From Streptomyces sp. 2114.4 (GTDB lineage Bacteria > Actinomycetota > Actinomycetes > Streptomycetales > Streptomycetaceae), in the NCBI RefSeq assembly GCF_900187385.1, contig NZ_FYEY01000002.1:1-64000 (forward strand): a DNA stretch of 64,000 nucleotides, in the 5' to 3' direction. The position numbers and the translations under genes were made by a program. The notes under the pieces are model-generated. The model saw nothing but the letters and a program-made list of their open reading frames with translations, searched no databases and was not told the origin of the DNA. The stretch's first letter is position 1; every line of letters begins with the position of its first letter. Positions 49,989-57,724 of the stretch are shown in pieces.

Positions 49989-50554
49989 CGCAGCACCACG
50001 CGCCCGCCTGGGCGATCGACCTCGTCATAGCCCTCCAGCAGCACGAAGACGAGCACCCCGACAACGGCACCACCTGCCTCATCGACCCGCTGAACGCCGT
50101 CCCCGAAGACGCCCGGAACGCCGCGCAGATCATCGCCGCCTACCGCCAGCAGAGCCCACCACCCGACCTGAAGAAGCAACTCGACGAGGCCGAGAACCAG
50201 GCCCGCGGATGGGAGCAGAAGTACTTCGAGCTGGGCGAGAAGCGCTCCGAGGCCCTGGCCGCCATCGACCGGGTGCAGAACGTCTCCACCGCACCTGAGG
50301 CCATGGACGCCAACGAGCCTGACCGTGGCAGCTACCTTCGTGGCTACAAGCATGGCGTGCTCGCCGCCAAGTCCGCGCTTCGCTCCCCGACCGAGCCGTC
50401 CGCCACGTCCGCCAATCACCCGTGCACGCACTGCACTCACCCAAAGAGCGCGCACATCGCCGACCCGGTCTGGTGCCGCCACTGCCCACCCGATACCAGC
50501 TACGTCGCCGCCCCGGGCTGGCATCAGTACGATCCAGTCGAGGAGCAACGGTAA
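49985..50554 (+). CDS. Coiled-coil protein with C-terminal zinc ribbon
   Basis: 189 aa from GTG 49985. Central coiled coil (LKKQLDEAENQARGWEQKYF) and a C-terminal CTHCTHPKSAH ... CRHC site related to that of the 46607 protein. Ends EEQR; the junction is GTAA rather than GTGA. Confidence 0.6.
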   Translation: MTQHHAPAWAIDLVIALQQHEDEHPDNGTTCLIDPLNAVPEDARNAAQIIAAYRQQSPPPDLKKQLDEAENQARGWEQKYFELGEKRSEALAAIDRVQNVSTAPEAMDANEPDRGSYLRGYKHGVLAAKSALRSPTEPSATSANHPCTHCTHPKSAHIADPVWCRHCPPDTSYVAAPGWHQYDPVEEQR

Positions 50555-50676
50555 GCGACCGGGCCAGCAGCATCATCGGCGCGGTCCTGGGCGTGGCTGT
50601 CGGCGGCATCCTCACCGTGTACGGGGTGCGTGTCGCCATCGACTGGGCCATCGCGCGAGCCGTGCAGGCTGGCTGA
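50551..50676 (+). pseudogene. Small membrane protein with lost start (GTA)
   Basis: The frame encodes SDRASSIIGAVLGVAVGG followed by a membrane helix and charged end, 41 codons, but the first codon at the relay junction is GTA, not GTG. One G-to-A change would turn the relay's GTGA into GTAA. Weak internal GTG starts remain. Confidence 0.45.
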
Positions 50677-50688
50677 GACACTGCCGGG

Positions 50689-50988
50689 GTGCCGGCCCCA
50701 CCCGAGCCCCACGAGGCCGTCGAAGCCACACCCTGGGCGCCCGGCCAGGGCCCTTCGCCCACCGTGCAGACGTGGCCGCGGACGAGCCGGCCCGCGCTCC
50801 GCGTCTTCATCCGCGGCCAGTGGCGACGCTGCCCCGTCATCGCCGTGCACCGGTACCGGGACGGCCGGACCGCGGTGCAGGTCGACGTGCACCTGGACAG
50901 TGACACCAGCTATCAGGCCCGCACCTACCGCTGGGACCCCGACGCCATGCGCATCGCCGCCGCTGGGGACCCGCCGCTCGAGCCGTGA
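50689..50988 (+). CDS. Hypothetical protein, probably leaderless
   Basis: 99 aa from GTG 50689; GACACT ends exactly 6 bp before it and no Shine-Dalgarno is seen. A beta-rich domain (WRRCPVIAVHRYRDGRTAVQ) lies at about 45-90. Function unknown. Confidence 0.55.
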   Translation: MPAPPEPHEAVEATPWAPGQGPSPTVQTWPRTSRPALRVFIRGQWRRCPVIAVHRYRDGRTAVQVDVHLDSDTSYQARTYRWDPDAMRIAAAGDPPLEP

Positions 50989-51197
50989 ACGTGGGGCGCC
51001 ACACCGTCCGAGGAAGAAAGCGCCGCGGCACGACGAAGCCCCACCCAGTTCGGGCGGTGCGTCTCGGTACGTGGATCAATCCGACGGCTCCCTGCCAGGG
51101 TGGTGGTTTGAGCGATGCGGCAACCCGAGAGCCCTCTTCCAGTTCTCCACCGTCCCCAGGCTCACCCCCAGCTCCGCGGCGATCTGCGTCGCCGTGA
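50985..51197 (+). CDS. Doubtful basic protein at convergent junction
   Basis: 70 aa from GTG 50985 (GTGA overlap). The first 45 residues are basic (RHTVRGRKRRGTTKPHP). The last 120 bp overlap the opposed five-HTH gene, so part or all may be non-coding. Confidence 0.3.
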   Translation: MNVGRHTVRGRKRRGTTKPHPVRAVRLGTWINPTAPCQGGGLSDAATREPSSSSPPSPGSPPAPRRSASP

Positions 51198-52308
51198 AAC
51201 TGGGACTGGCCCACAGTTCCCGAAGCTGGCGCTCCACTTCGGGGTCAGAGATCTGAGGGCGAGCAGCATACGGGCGCCTGGGCTGCGTAAGCAGGCCCCG
51301 CTTCCGCGCCGCCACGCGCTCACGAACTTCGCGCCGCATGCGCTCAAGACACTCACGTCGAGCCTCATCCAGCCTCGCCCTAAACTCAGGGTCAGCTCTC
51401 AATCTCTTCAGGCGACCAAGGGGTAACCCGCATCGCCTGGCAGCCTCGGCGAACGCCACGGGCTCCTGCTCGAAGATCTCCACCAGCTGGGCGACGAAGC
51501 TCTCGTCTGTGCGCGCCGCCGCGTCGCCGCCTGTCCGACGGCTCGGGAGATCGAGCTTCCTGCGCCACCTGCTGATGGTCTGCGGGTGGACGCTGAACCG
51601 TTCTGCGATCTCGGAGATCGGGACTGAGGGGTCAGACCATGCGGCACGCAGGCTAGCCACCTCCTCTGCCGTCAGCTGCGAGAGCGGGGTCTGGTCCTGC
51701 CATCGCGCCGCGATGAACGCCGCATTCAGGTCCGGATGTTCCCGCCGCCATTTGTCGACCTTGAAGCGGCTAACGTCCGGGCCTGCCGCCTCCAGAGCAT
51801 CCGGGATGGAACACCCCTGCTTCAGCAGCGCAGTGAAGCGATCCGGGGGAGACATGGAAGCGAGCTTGAAATGCCGCTCCAGAGCCACGAATGACGGGCA
51901 GTGCCGCCACTCGGAGGGCCCTGCGGGTGCCTGCTCAGGGCTGGCGGACCCCTTGAGCGCGAGAAGGTATGCGCACGCCGCCTCCACGGCCTCGATCAAG
52001 TCGCCGCCGCCGTCCGGGGTGTCTTCGTGGCGGGCGATGGCGGCAGCGAGACGCGGATGTCCAGGCGCCGAGGCCCGCACCCGCTTCGGCGGCACCCCGA
52101 CTGAACGCGACGCCTCGGGCAGGGTCATCCCCAGGTCCATCTGCTCCGCGACACGGTCGAGCAGGGCGGATGGCGGGGCGTTCTTGCGGCGGCGCGCCTC
52201 CTTGGTCTCGTCGTTGTGCGCCCGCCGGCAGTCAACGCACCGCCCGCCGAGCCGCCAACCGTAAGGGGTCCCGCAGTGCTTCGTAGGCGCCTCGCACGAC
52301 CCCGCCAC
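51076..52308 (-). CDS. Five-HTH DNA-binding protein with N-terminal zinc site
   Basis: 410 aa from GTG 52308 (shares one base with the upstream stop). The N-terminus carries Cys/His ligands (C-x7-C ... CVDC). Five HTH-like modules follow in tandem, for example ISEIAERFSVHPQTISRWRR, FAEAARRCGLPLGRLKRLR and TATQIAAELGVSLGTVENWK. Such beads-on-a-string modules could span a long operator or act like a transposase-type DNA recogniser. No nuclease residues found. Confidence 0.7.
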   Translation of the reverse strand: MAGSCEAPTKHCGTPYGWRLGGRCVDCRRAHNDETKEARRRKNAPPSALLDRVAEQMDLGMTLPEASRSVGVPPKRVRASAPGHPRLAAAIARHEDTPDGGGDLIEAVEAACAYLLALKGSASPEQAPAGPSEWRHCPSFVALERHFKLASMSPPDRFTALLKQGCSIPDALEAAGPDVSRFKVDKWRREHPDLNAAFIAARWQDQTPLSQLTAEEVASLRAAWSDPSVPISEIAERFSVHPQTISRWRRKLDLPSRRTGGDAAARTDESFVAQLVEIFEQEPVAFAEAARRCGLPLGRLKRLRADPEFRARLDEARRECLERMRREVRERVAARKRGLLTQPRRPYAARPQISDPEVERQLRELWASPSFTATQIAAELGVSLGTVENWKRALGLPHRSNHHPGREPSD

Positions 52309-52778
52309 TAGACGGCTCCGTTGCGCAGTTCTCGTCCGCGCGCCGCCTGTGGCGCCGAGCCGGACGCCACTTCCACGTCGGACGCGTAGGCGATGCGCAG
52401 CGCCGGCACCTCCTGGGCGACGCGGGCCACCACCGCCCGGTGCCACGCCGCGGGAAACGGGACCTCCGGATGCGCGGCGTGGTACTCCTCATCCGTCCGG
52501 TAGGTCACTGCCCCCGGTTCCGGCGTGTCCATCAACTGGTCGACGATGCCGCCCACGAACTCGCCGGTGCGCCGCTCCAGATCCTCCACCTCAAGTCGGA
52601 CGCCGTCGGGGATGGCGTACTTGCCAGCCTCCCAGTGCCGCACGGTGCGGGCGGACACGCCCAGGTGCTGTCCGAGCCACTCCGGGGTGACGTTCAGGTA
52701 CTCGCGGACCACGCGCAGTTCGGCGTCCGTCATCCGCTCGTCCTCCGGCATGCCGGGCGGGTCGGTGTAGTCGGTCAT
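52308..52778 (-). CDS. Aca2-like (DUF1870-type) repressor
   Basis: 156 aa; ATG 52778 has GGAGG 6 nt upstream. The HTH at about 17-60 (LRVVREYLNVTPEWLGQHLG; TVRHWEAGK, then IPDG) and the following helices resemble Aca2/DUF1870 proteins, which repress anti-CRISPR operons and are encoded beside them. The resemblance is in pattern and layout, not proven. Confidence 0.55.
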   Translation of the reverse strand: MTDYTDPPGMPEDERMTDAELRVVREYLNVTPEWLGQHLGVSARTVRHWEAGKYAIPDGVRLEVEDLERRTGEFVGGIVDQLMDTPEPGAVTYRTDEEYHAAHPEVPFPAAWHRAVVARVAQEVPALRIAYASDVEVASGSAPQAARGRELRNGAV

Positions 52779-52796
52779 TGGGTCCTCCATGCGAAG

Positions 52797-52823
52797 GCGG
52801 CCCCAGGGGGCACCTGGGGCCGC
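52797..52823 (-). terminator. Hairpin between candidate anti-defence gene and Aca2-like gene
   Basis: Perfect 11-bp stem GCGGCCCCAGG / CCTGGGGCCGC with a 5-nt loop, just past the 101-aa gene. It could also be bound as an inverted repeat. Confidence 0.6.
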
Positions 52824-52834
52824 GGGCGGTTCGG

Positions 52835-53140
52835 TCAGTTGGTGGCGCGGGAGACGGTGACGACGCCGCCCGTGGGGACGGGCTCCCAGTCGCCTTCAAC
52901 GGTCCAGCCGGCAGCCTCCAGGAGGCTCTGCGCTTCCTTCTCGGCGCGGCCGGTACTGCTGTCAGCGGCGGGAACTCCGGTCACCGCGTGGAACAGCGGG
53001 TCGCCCTGGGAGGACCAAGCGCCGTCGTTCGCAGGGTTGTCGCCGATGAGTTCGTCCTCCAGGACGGTGACGTCGATGTTGGGCTGGTCCAGGCAGGAGG
53101 CGTCGGTGGTGAGCCAGGCGGTGAAGTGAGTGGTGGTCAT
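52835..53140 (-). CDS. Small acidic hypothetical protein next to Aca2-like gene
   Basis: 101 aa beginning MTTTHFTAWLTTDASCLDQP; acidic N-terminal half and a folded C-terminus (EAAGWTVEGDWEPVPTGG). GGAAGGAC precedes the ATG. Size and acidity fit an anti-defence protein, but nothing in the sequence proves it. Confidence 0.6.
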   Translation of the reverse strand: MTTTHFTAWLTTDASCLDQPNIDVTVLEDELIGDNPANDGAWSSQGDPLFHAVTGVPAADSSTGRAEKEAQSLLEAAGWTVEGDWEPVPTGGVVTVSRATN

Positions 53141-53201
53141 GTCCGGGTCCTTCCGGTTGCGGCCTGGGGCTTCTCCCCGGGCCGGGATTGGTGAGAGGGG
53201 T

Positions 53202-53732
53202 TCAGAGGGCGGCGATGGCGGTGCGGATGCCGGCGACCGTGCGGGCGACGAGGTTGATGGTGTCGCGCTCGCCGTTGAGGTAGCGGATCTCGAACTCATC
53301 GGCGCCGCGGTGCTGGGCGTAGAGCTGACCGTCGGCCGCGTCGAAGTAGATCTTGTCGATGGCGCCAAGCAGCTGACCGGCGCGGTTGTTGGCGATGCCG
53401 CGGCCGCCGAGGGATGCGGAGGAGATGCTGCCGGAGCCGTAGCGCTCGACCTCGATGCCCGCGAACTGGGCCCAGTCGTTGAGGTAGACGCGGTCCATGG
53501 TGCCGCGCTGCCAGCGGTTGCCGCCGATAGCGGTCATCGTCTCGATGGTGAAGGCGACGGCCTTCTTTGCGGGACGCTTGAGGGCACCGATGGTGATGCG
53601 GTGGGCGAGGGAGGCGGTGTCGATGATCCAGCGGCCGGCCTGCTTGGTGGCGGCGACGACGCCCTTGCGGCACCAGGTGCGGATGGTGGCGACGGTGACG
53701 TGGGCTTCAAGTGCGGCGGCGGTGGTGTTCAT
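53202..53732 (-). CDS. MerR-type HTH protein with C-terminal beta domain
   Basis: 176 aa. An N-terminal HTH (about 1-50, LEAHVTVATIRTWCRKGVV) is followed by an RWI-type wing and a second domain of beta strands (KIYFDAADGQLYAQHRG). Its promoter has a palindromic operator in the spacer, so it is probably repressed, possibly by itself. Confidence 0.65.
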   Translation of the reverse strand: MNTTAAALEAHVTVATIRTWCRKGVVAATKQAGRWIIDTASLAHRITIGALKRPAKKAVAFTIETMTAIGGNRWQRGTMDRVYLNDWAQFAGIEVERYGSGSISSASLGGRGIANNRAGQLLGAIDKIYFDAADGQLYAQHRGADEFEIRYLNGERDTINLVARTVAGIRTAIAAL

Positions 53733-53785
53733 CGACCGGTTCCTTCCGGCGGGGTCTGGGGCTTTCCCCTGACCTCATAACGACA

Positions 53786-53814
53786 ACTTTAGCTTCCAGA
53801 TCTGGAAGCCGCAA
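53786..53814 (-). promoter_or_regulatory. Promoter with 18-bp palindromic operator in its spacer
   Basis: Minus strand: TTGCGG (53809-53814), 17-bp spacer, TAAAGT (53786-53791). The palindrome GCTTCCAGATCTGGAAGC (53792-53809) fills the spacer, so a bound dimer would block the polymerase. Confidence 0.75.
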
Positions 53815-53872
53815 GGGGTGGTGGCGAATCAGATTTGCACCACCTGCAAAACCCCAGCCCAGACGCACGAAA

Positions 53873-53902
53873 GAGCCCCACCGCCCGAAGGCAGTGGGGC
53901 TC
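53873..53902 (-). terminator. Terminator of NERD operon
   Basis: Perfect 9-bp stem GAGCCCCAC / GTGGGGCTC, 20 bp after the NERD gene stop. On the minus strand TTTCGTGCG follows. Confidence 0.65.
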
Positions 53903-53921
53903 TCGAGGGTGGCCCCCTCGG

Positions 53922-54548
53922 TTACGTGTACGACGGTAGCCGGATCGCCGCCAACCTGGCCAGGAGTTCCGCCCCGGCCGGATCCGCCGGTCCGACGTTG
54001 GCCCGCAGCAGCTCCAGCAGCCGGTCCGCGGGAAACAGGGCGACGCCGCGCACGCGGAACCCTGCGCCGTCTACCGGGGCGTTGTGCACCACGATCAGCG
54101 GCGTCACCGGCACACCACCCAGCGCCTTCGACACCTCCCTCGTCTCCCACAGCGCCGTATCGACCTGCCGGTCCCGGTCGGCGCCGCCGTGCATCAGCCG
54201 GCCACCGACGAGGCGCACCACCCGCGGCTGACCTTCTTCGTCCCGCGCAGCCCACAGCTTCGAGTCCAGCGTGAACACCTGCCCGTCCCGCCCGACCAGC
54301 ACGTGGTCGACGTTCGCCGACCGCCCCACGCGCCGGTCCGGCAGCACATGCCAGCCCTCGCGCAGCAGCGGTTGGAGCATGGCGTGGGTGCGCTTCTCCC
54401 CGACCGAGCCCGCTGCGCAGCGCTCCCTGTGGCGGCGCTTGCGGCCCATCTCCGGCGTCTCCACACCCACCGCGGCCACCAGGTGCTGCCACCACCGCAG
54501 ACGCCCCTGCTCGCGGCCCCACGCGGCCGCAGACTGTCCCGCGATCAC
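53922..54548 (-). CDS. NERD-domain protein (nuclease-related)
   Basis: 208 aa from GTG 54548. GEKRTHAML (50-58), the Asp at 81 in NVDHVLVG and DSK at 95-97 fit the NERD nuclease-related core of the restriction-endonuclease-like fold. The C-terminal third is a separate alpha/beta region. It may process DNA or RNA; substrate unknown. Overlaps the upstream gene by GTGA. Confidence 0.65.
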   Translation of the reverse strand: MIAGQSAAAWGREQGRLRWWQHLVAAVGVETPEMGRKRRHRERCAAGSVGEKRTHAMLQPLLREGWHVLPDRRVGRSANVDHVLVGRDGQVFTLDSKLWAARDEEGQPRVVRLVGGRLMHGGADRDRQVDTALWETREVSKALGGVPVTPLIVVHNAPVDGAGFRVRGVALFPADRLLELLRANVGPADPAGAELLARLAAIRLPSYT

Positions 54549-55009
54549 CGCCTACCTCCCGCAGCAACGACGCCCGCGGCGATGGCGATCCAGCCCTTAT
54601 GCCACGCCTGGTCGATCCGGTAGCCGGCCTGTGGGTCCCGGGTGAGCCAGCCGCCCTTCCTCGCCCGGTGCGCGGCGCGGACCATCCGCGTCGTCGGCTG
54701 CTTCTCGGGGTCTTCGGCCCAGCGTCCGCCGGAGCGATCCGCGGCGTAGTGCGTGACGGCGGAGACGAGGAGCCCGGCCGTGGCGTAGCGCCAGTTGAGG
54801 CGCAGCCCCAGGCCGCGGTCCGCGGCCACGAGTGCGAGGGCCTGCGTGGCGGTGTACGAGGCGACGTGGCGCAGGCACGCGACGCGGCCCTTGGCGCCCT
54901 CCTTCCCTTTGTCGACGGCATCCTCATCGACCTGCACGATGTGGTCGGCGACCTCATGCGCGGCCGTCAGGGCGGCGTACGCGGCGGAGAACTGTACGGC
55001 GCGATTCAC
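54545..55009 (-). CDS. Membrane protein, DUF3307-like
   Basis: 154 aa. Hydrophobic helices at about 8-20, 50-62, 75-90 and 138-152. Conserved-looking HEVADH near the N-terminus and CLRHVASY resemble DUF3307-type membrane proteins. Role unknown; coupled to the NERD gene and a small membrane protein. Confidence 0.55.
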   Translation of the reverse strand: MNRAVQFSAAYAALTAAHEVADHIVQVDEDAVDKGKEGAKGRVACLRHVASYTATQALALVAADRGLGLRLNWRYATAGLLVSAVTHYAADRSGGRWAEDPEKQPTTRMVRAAHRARKGGWLTRDPQAGYRIDQAWHKGWIAIAAGVVAAGGRR

Positions 55010-55203
55010 CGGTGGTCCTCCGGTCGGTCCATGGAGTACGTGGCGAGGAGAGTCAGACCTGCCGCGGCGGCGAGCACCACGACGAAGGCGATCGGGAACG
55101 GCAGCTGGTCACCGATGAGGTAGGCGCCGGTCATGACGATTGCGGCTATCACGACCGCGACGACAAGCTCGGCGCGCTCGTGGCGGCGCGTGGTTTCAGG
55201 CAT
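55006..55203 (-). CDS. Small two-pass membrane protein
   Basis: 65 aa with helices at about 13-30 and 37-54. First gene of a three-gene coupled unit ending with the NERD protein. The gap 55204-55316 shows no gene. Confidence 0.6.
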   Translation of the reverse strand: MPETTRRHERAELVVAVVIAAIVMTGAYLIGDQLPFPIAFVVVLAAAAGLTLLATYSMDRPEDHR

Positions 55204-55316
55204 GGCGATTAGACCCCTTCCAGGGCTGGTGTGACTGTGAGTGGTGACGGGCGGGACGCTTTGGGTCTCCGCCCGGTGATGGTGTCTAAGATGTCCGGTT
55301 CATCGCGGCGAACTGG

Positions 55317-55664
55317 TCACGCTGCGTGGACCGACATCCGGCCCGGCAGCATCTGCACGCCAGCAACATCCTTCGGCTCAATCAGCCCCCGGATCAGGGC
55401 GATTGCCACAGCGTGGGTGCGGTCCCGGGCTCCGAGCTTCAGGTACGACTTGCGCAGCGTCCCGTTGACGGTGTCCTTCGTGATGCCCAGGTGCCGGGCG
55501 ATCATCTCGTTGGTGTTGCCGTTCGCGGCGAGGCGCAGAAGCTCCAGCTCACGACGGGTTATCGGGAAACGGGAGTCGAGAGGCCGGTGACGGCATCCCC
55601 TGGCCTTGTGGGGTGCGGGCCCGCCGCTGGTCGGCGACGGACCCACCTGCACAGGAACAGTCAC
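55317..55664 (-). CDS. Stand-alone LuxR-type HTH protein
   Basis: 115 aa from GTG 55664 (GTGA overlap). The HTH at about 36-95 (TRRELELLRLAANGNTNEMI) has the GerE/LuxR pattern, with no receiver or sensor domain. It may act like small actinophage activators. Confidence 0.7.
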   Translation of the reverse strand: MTVPVQVGPSPTSGGPAPHKARGCRHRPLDSRFPITRRELELLRLAANGNTNEMIARHLGITKDTVNGTLRKSYLKLGARDRTHAVAIALIRGLIEPKDVAGVQMLPGRMSVHAA

Positions 55665-55999
55665 ACGGTCCTCCCCGACCGGCGGTCCAAGTCCAGCACC
55701 CACGCGGCAATCACCGCGGCACACTGCACCAGTTCCTCACGCAACTTCTCCGGGTCGCTCTCCGCGAACGCTTCCTGGACCTCCTCGTTCAGGATGTCCC
55801 GCCACGTGACCTCTCCCAGATCGGCCATGGCCTGGCAGGCGTGCCGGGCTCGGTTGGCCCGCTCCTCGTCACCAGTGATGGCCGTCCCGTTGGGGTGCGC
55901 CTGCTCTCCCCACTTGGCGAGCTGTCGCTGACGCTCGGCGTCAACGTCCTCGGCAAGAACCTTTACTCCAGGGCTTGCGAACATCGTGATCCGTGACAT
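55661..55999 (-). CDS. MazG-like nucleotide pyrophosphohydrolase
   Basis: 112 aa. The helical pattern E-R-x2-Q-x2-K-W-G (AERQRQLAKWGEQ), EEVQEAFAE and EELVQCAAVIAAWV fits the all-alpha NTP pyrophosphatase fold with acidic metal ligands. Phage MazG proteins alter nucleotide or ppGpp pools. Confidence 0.7.
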   Translation of the reverse strand: MSRITMFASPGVKVLAEDVDAERQRQLAKWGEQAHPNGTAITGDEERANRARHACQAMADLGEVTWRDILNEEVQEAFAESDPEKLREELVQCAAVIAAWVLDLDRRSGRTV

Positions 56000-56001
56000 G
56001 G

Positions 56002-56466
56002 TCAGTTCTCCTCGGTGTAGTTGCGGCTGGTGTCGCAGGTGGTGGTGTTGCGGCGGTACGGGAGGCGGCCGGACGGCAGGGGCGCCACCCGGGCCGGCAT
56101 GACGAGCGGTGTCGGGGCCGGGGCAGCAGCGGTGTCGACCGCCCACAGGCGCACCCACACCCCGCCACGGCGCCACGAGCAGGCGACGACACCGGGCTCC
56201 GAGTAGTCGACCTGCGGTCGCAGCTCGGCCGACGCGGTCACCGGCTCGAGGCCGTTCGCGAACTCGCACATGGCTTGCTCAGCGTGCGGGCCGGTCACGC
56301 GGGCCGTGACCATCGGCGAACCATCAGCGGCCATCTCCGTCGACCAGGGTGCGAGCAACGCCCCGTACTTCTTGCACGGGCCCGCGAACTTCCAGGCGTC
56401 GGCGGCCTGGCGCTGCACCTCGGCGGTAGTCGGCTGCAACGTCTTGGGCAGGGTGGGCAGAGGCAT
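56002..56466 (-). CDS. Hypothetical protein
   Basis: 154 aa. The N-terminal part is helical (TTAEVQRQAADAWKFAG) and the middle is beta-rich (VVACSWRRGGVWVRLWAV). No family recognised. ATG 56466; the last base before the next gene's start is 3 bp away. Confidence 0.55.
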   Translation of the reverse strand: MPLPTLPKTLQPTTAEVQRQAADAWKFAGPCKKYGALLAPWSTEMAADGSPMVTARVTGPHAEQAMCEFANGLEPVTASAELRPQVDYSEPGVVACSWRRGGVWVRLWAVDTAAAPAPTPLVMPARVAPLPSGRLPYRRNTTTCDTSRNYTEEN

Positions 56467-56479
56467 CGGGTCTCCTCGG

Positions 56480-56887
56480 TCAGGCGGCGGTCTGGTGGGT
56501 GCGGGCGGTGCGGGCGCGGACGCGGGGGTGGAGAGCGTCGCGGCTGGCGGGGTCGAACCCGATGGCGATGGCCAGCGCCCGGTAGTGGTCTTCCTGCTGC
56601 TCGGCGGTCCACGGGCCGCGGGGAGCCGTCCAGTCCTGCACGCGGCCGGTCGGCACGTCCTCGGCGGGAGCGGGGCAGGCGCGCAGTGCGGTCAGCTCGG
56701 CCTGCGTTTTGCGGGCCTTGTCGACGCGGCGCTGGCAGGCCTGCCGGGCACTGCACACGTGCACCTCCGGGCCGCCGATCCCGTCGGTGGGCACGGCAAT
56801 GAAGTAGCGGTCGCCGATACGTCCGCACTGGGAGCAGCGCTTCAGGTTGAGGTCGAGGGTGGTTGCGTCGGGAAGGGTGACGAGCAC
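56480..56887 (-). CDS. Hypothetical zinc-site protein
   Basis: 135 aa from GTG 56887 with GGAGG 8 nt upstream. CSQCG near 18-22 and later Cys residues (VCSARQAC) suggest a treble-clef or ribbon. Helical C-terminus with a Trp-Thr-Ala-Glu-Gln segment. Function unknown. Confidence 0.6.
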   Translation of the reverse strand: MLVTLPDATTLDLNLKRCSQCGRIGDRYFIAVPTDGIGGPEVHVCSARQACQRRVDKARKTQAELTALRACPAPAEDVPTGRVQDWTAPRGPWTAEQQEDHYRALAIAIGFDPASRDALHPRVRARTARTHQTAA

Positions 56888-56925
56888 GACGGGCCTCCTG
56901 GGCGGTGTCGGCGGGGCCGGAAGAG

Positions 56926-56956
56926 GGCCGCCCCGCGCTGGGGGCTTGGGGCGGCC
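56926..56956 (-). terminator. Terminator after 104-aa gene
   Basis: Perfect 9-bp stem GGCCGCCCC / GGGGCGGCC; a second 7-bp stem GGAGCCC / GGGCTCC lies just upstream on the minus strand (56959-56980). Confidence 0.6.
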
Positions 56957-56990
56957 GTGGAGCCCAGGGGGACGGGCTCCGGACTGTGGG

Positions 56991-57305
56991 TCAGGGGGAA
57001 TCACTTCCGGCGTCACCGATGCGGCCCAGATGGATGCGGATGGAGTCCGCCACCATCCACGCGCCGTGGCCGGTGTCGTAGTTGCCGAACTTGAAGTGCT
57101 TCTCCTTGCTCCGCTCGGCGATGACCTCCGCCTCGCGCAGCCCCTCACGCCGTGCCTCAGCGCGAACCTCATCGAGCAGTGCCTGCGCCTCCGCGTGGGT
57201 GTGCGTGGCGTGCAGCATGTTCGCGATCCGCTCACTGGCCGGAAGGGCCTTCTCTGCGGCGACCTTCGCTCGAACTCGGGCCTTCGCGGCTTCCCTGCTG
57301 TCCAC
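56991..57305 (-). CDS. Hypothetical charged helical protein
   Basis: 104 aa from GTG 57305 with GGAGA upstream. Long charged helices, then FKFGNYDTGHGAWMVADSI at the C-terminus. No family recognised. Confidence 0.55.
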   Translation of the reverse strand: MDSREAAKARVRAKVAAEKALPASERIANMLHATHTHAEAQALLDEVRAEARREGLREAEVIAERSKEKHFKFGNYDTGHGAWMVADSIRIHLGRIGDAGSDSP

Positions 57306-57337
57306 GGCGATCTCCTTCAGTGCAGGTGGATGGTGGG

Positions 57338-57568
57338 TCAGGCGGCTTTGGCGAGGACTGCGCCGACCGTCATGGGCACGACGCGGGTGCGGTACTCCGA
57401 CGCGTAGACCCGGCGGCCGGCGTACGCGGACTGGTCTGCGACGTCCTTCGGGGCGGTGTCGGCGAGGAGCCGGGCTTCGACTGCGGGGACGTTGGCGTCG
57501 GGCACGCAGTACTGGGTGGCGGTGGCGACGACGTAGCCGTTGGCGTCGAGGAGTTCGACCTGGTTCAT
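57338..57568 (-). CDS. Small hypothetical protein behind copy C promoter
   Basis: 76 aa. The pattern NQVELLDANGYVVATATQYC followed by an R-V-Y-A-S-E segment suggests a small beta-rich domain. First gene of the leftward unit that begins at the copy C promoter. Confidence 0.6.
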   Translation of the reverse strand: MNQVELLDANGYVVATATQYCVPDANVPAVEARLLADTAPKDVADQSAYAGRRVYASEYRTRVVPMTVGAVLAKAA

Positions 57569-57616
57569 GGGGTGCTCCTCACGCTTCGGGCTGTCGCCGT
57601 GTGGCCTGACATGTGA

Positions 57617-57659
57617 AGCATGACAGATTTCGAGGGTCCACACAACAGGTTCAGTGAAG
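57617..57659 (-). promoter_or_regulatory. 42-bp element family, copy C
   Basis: Minus strand: CTTCACTGAACCTG, TTGTGT (57640-57645), 17-bp spacer with CCTCGAAATCTGT, CATGCT (57617-57622). Same strand order as copy D. Confidence 0.7.
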
Positions 57660-57682
57660 GTGGAGACGAACGGGCAACAGAA

Positions 57683-57710
57683 AGGCCCGCCCCCAACCGG
57701 GAACGGGCCT
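57683..57710 (-). terminator. Terminator after SSB gene
   Basis: AGGCCCG (57683-57689) pairs with CGGGCCT (57704-57710); TTTCTG follows on the minus strand. It separates the SSB operon from the copy C promoter. Confidence 0.6.
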
Positions 57711-57724
57711 GCCACCAGCGGCGA

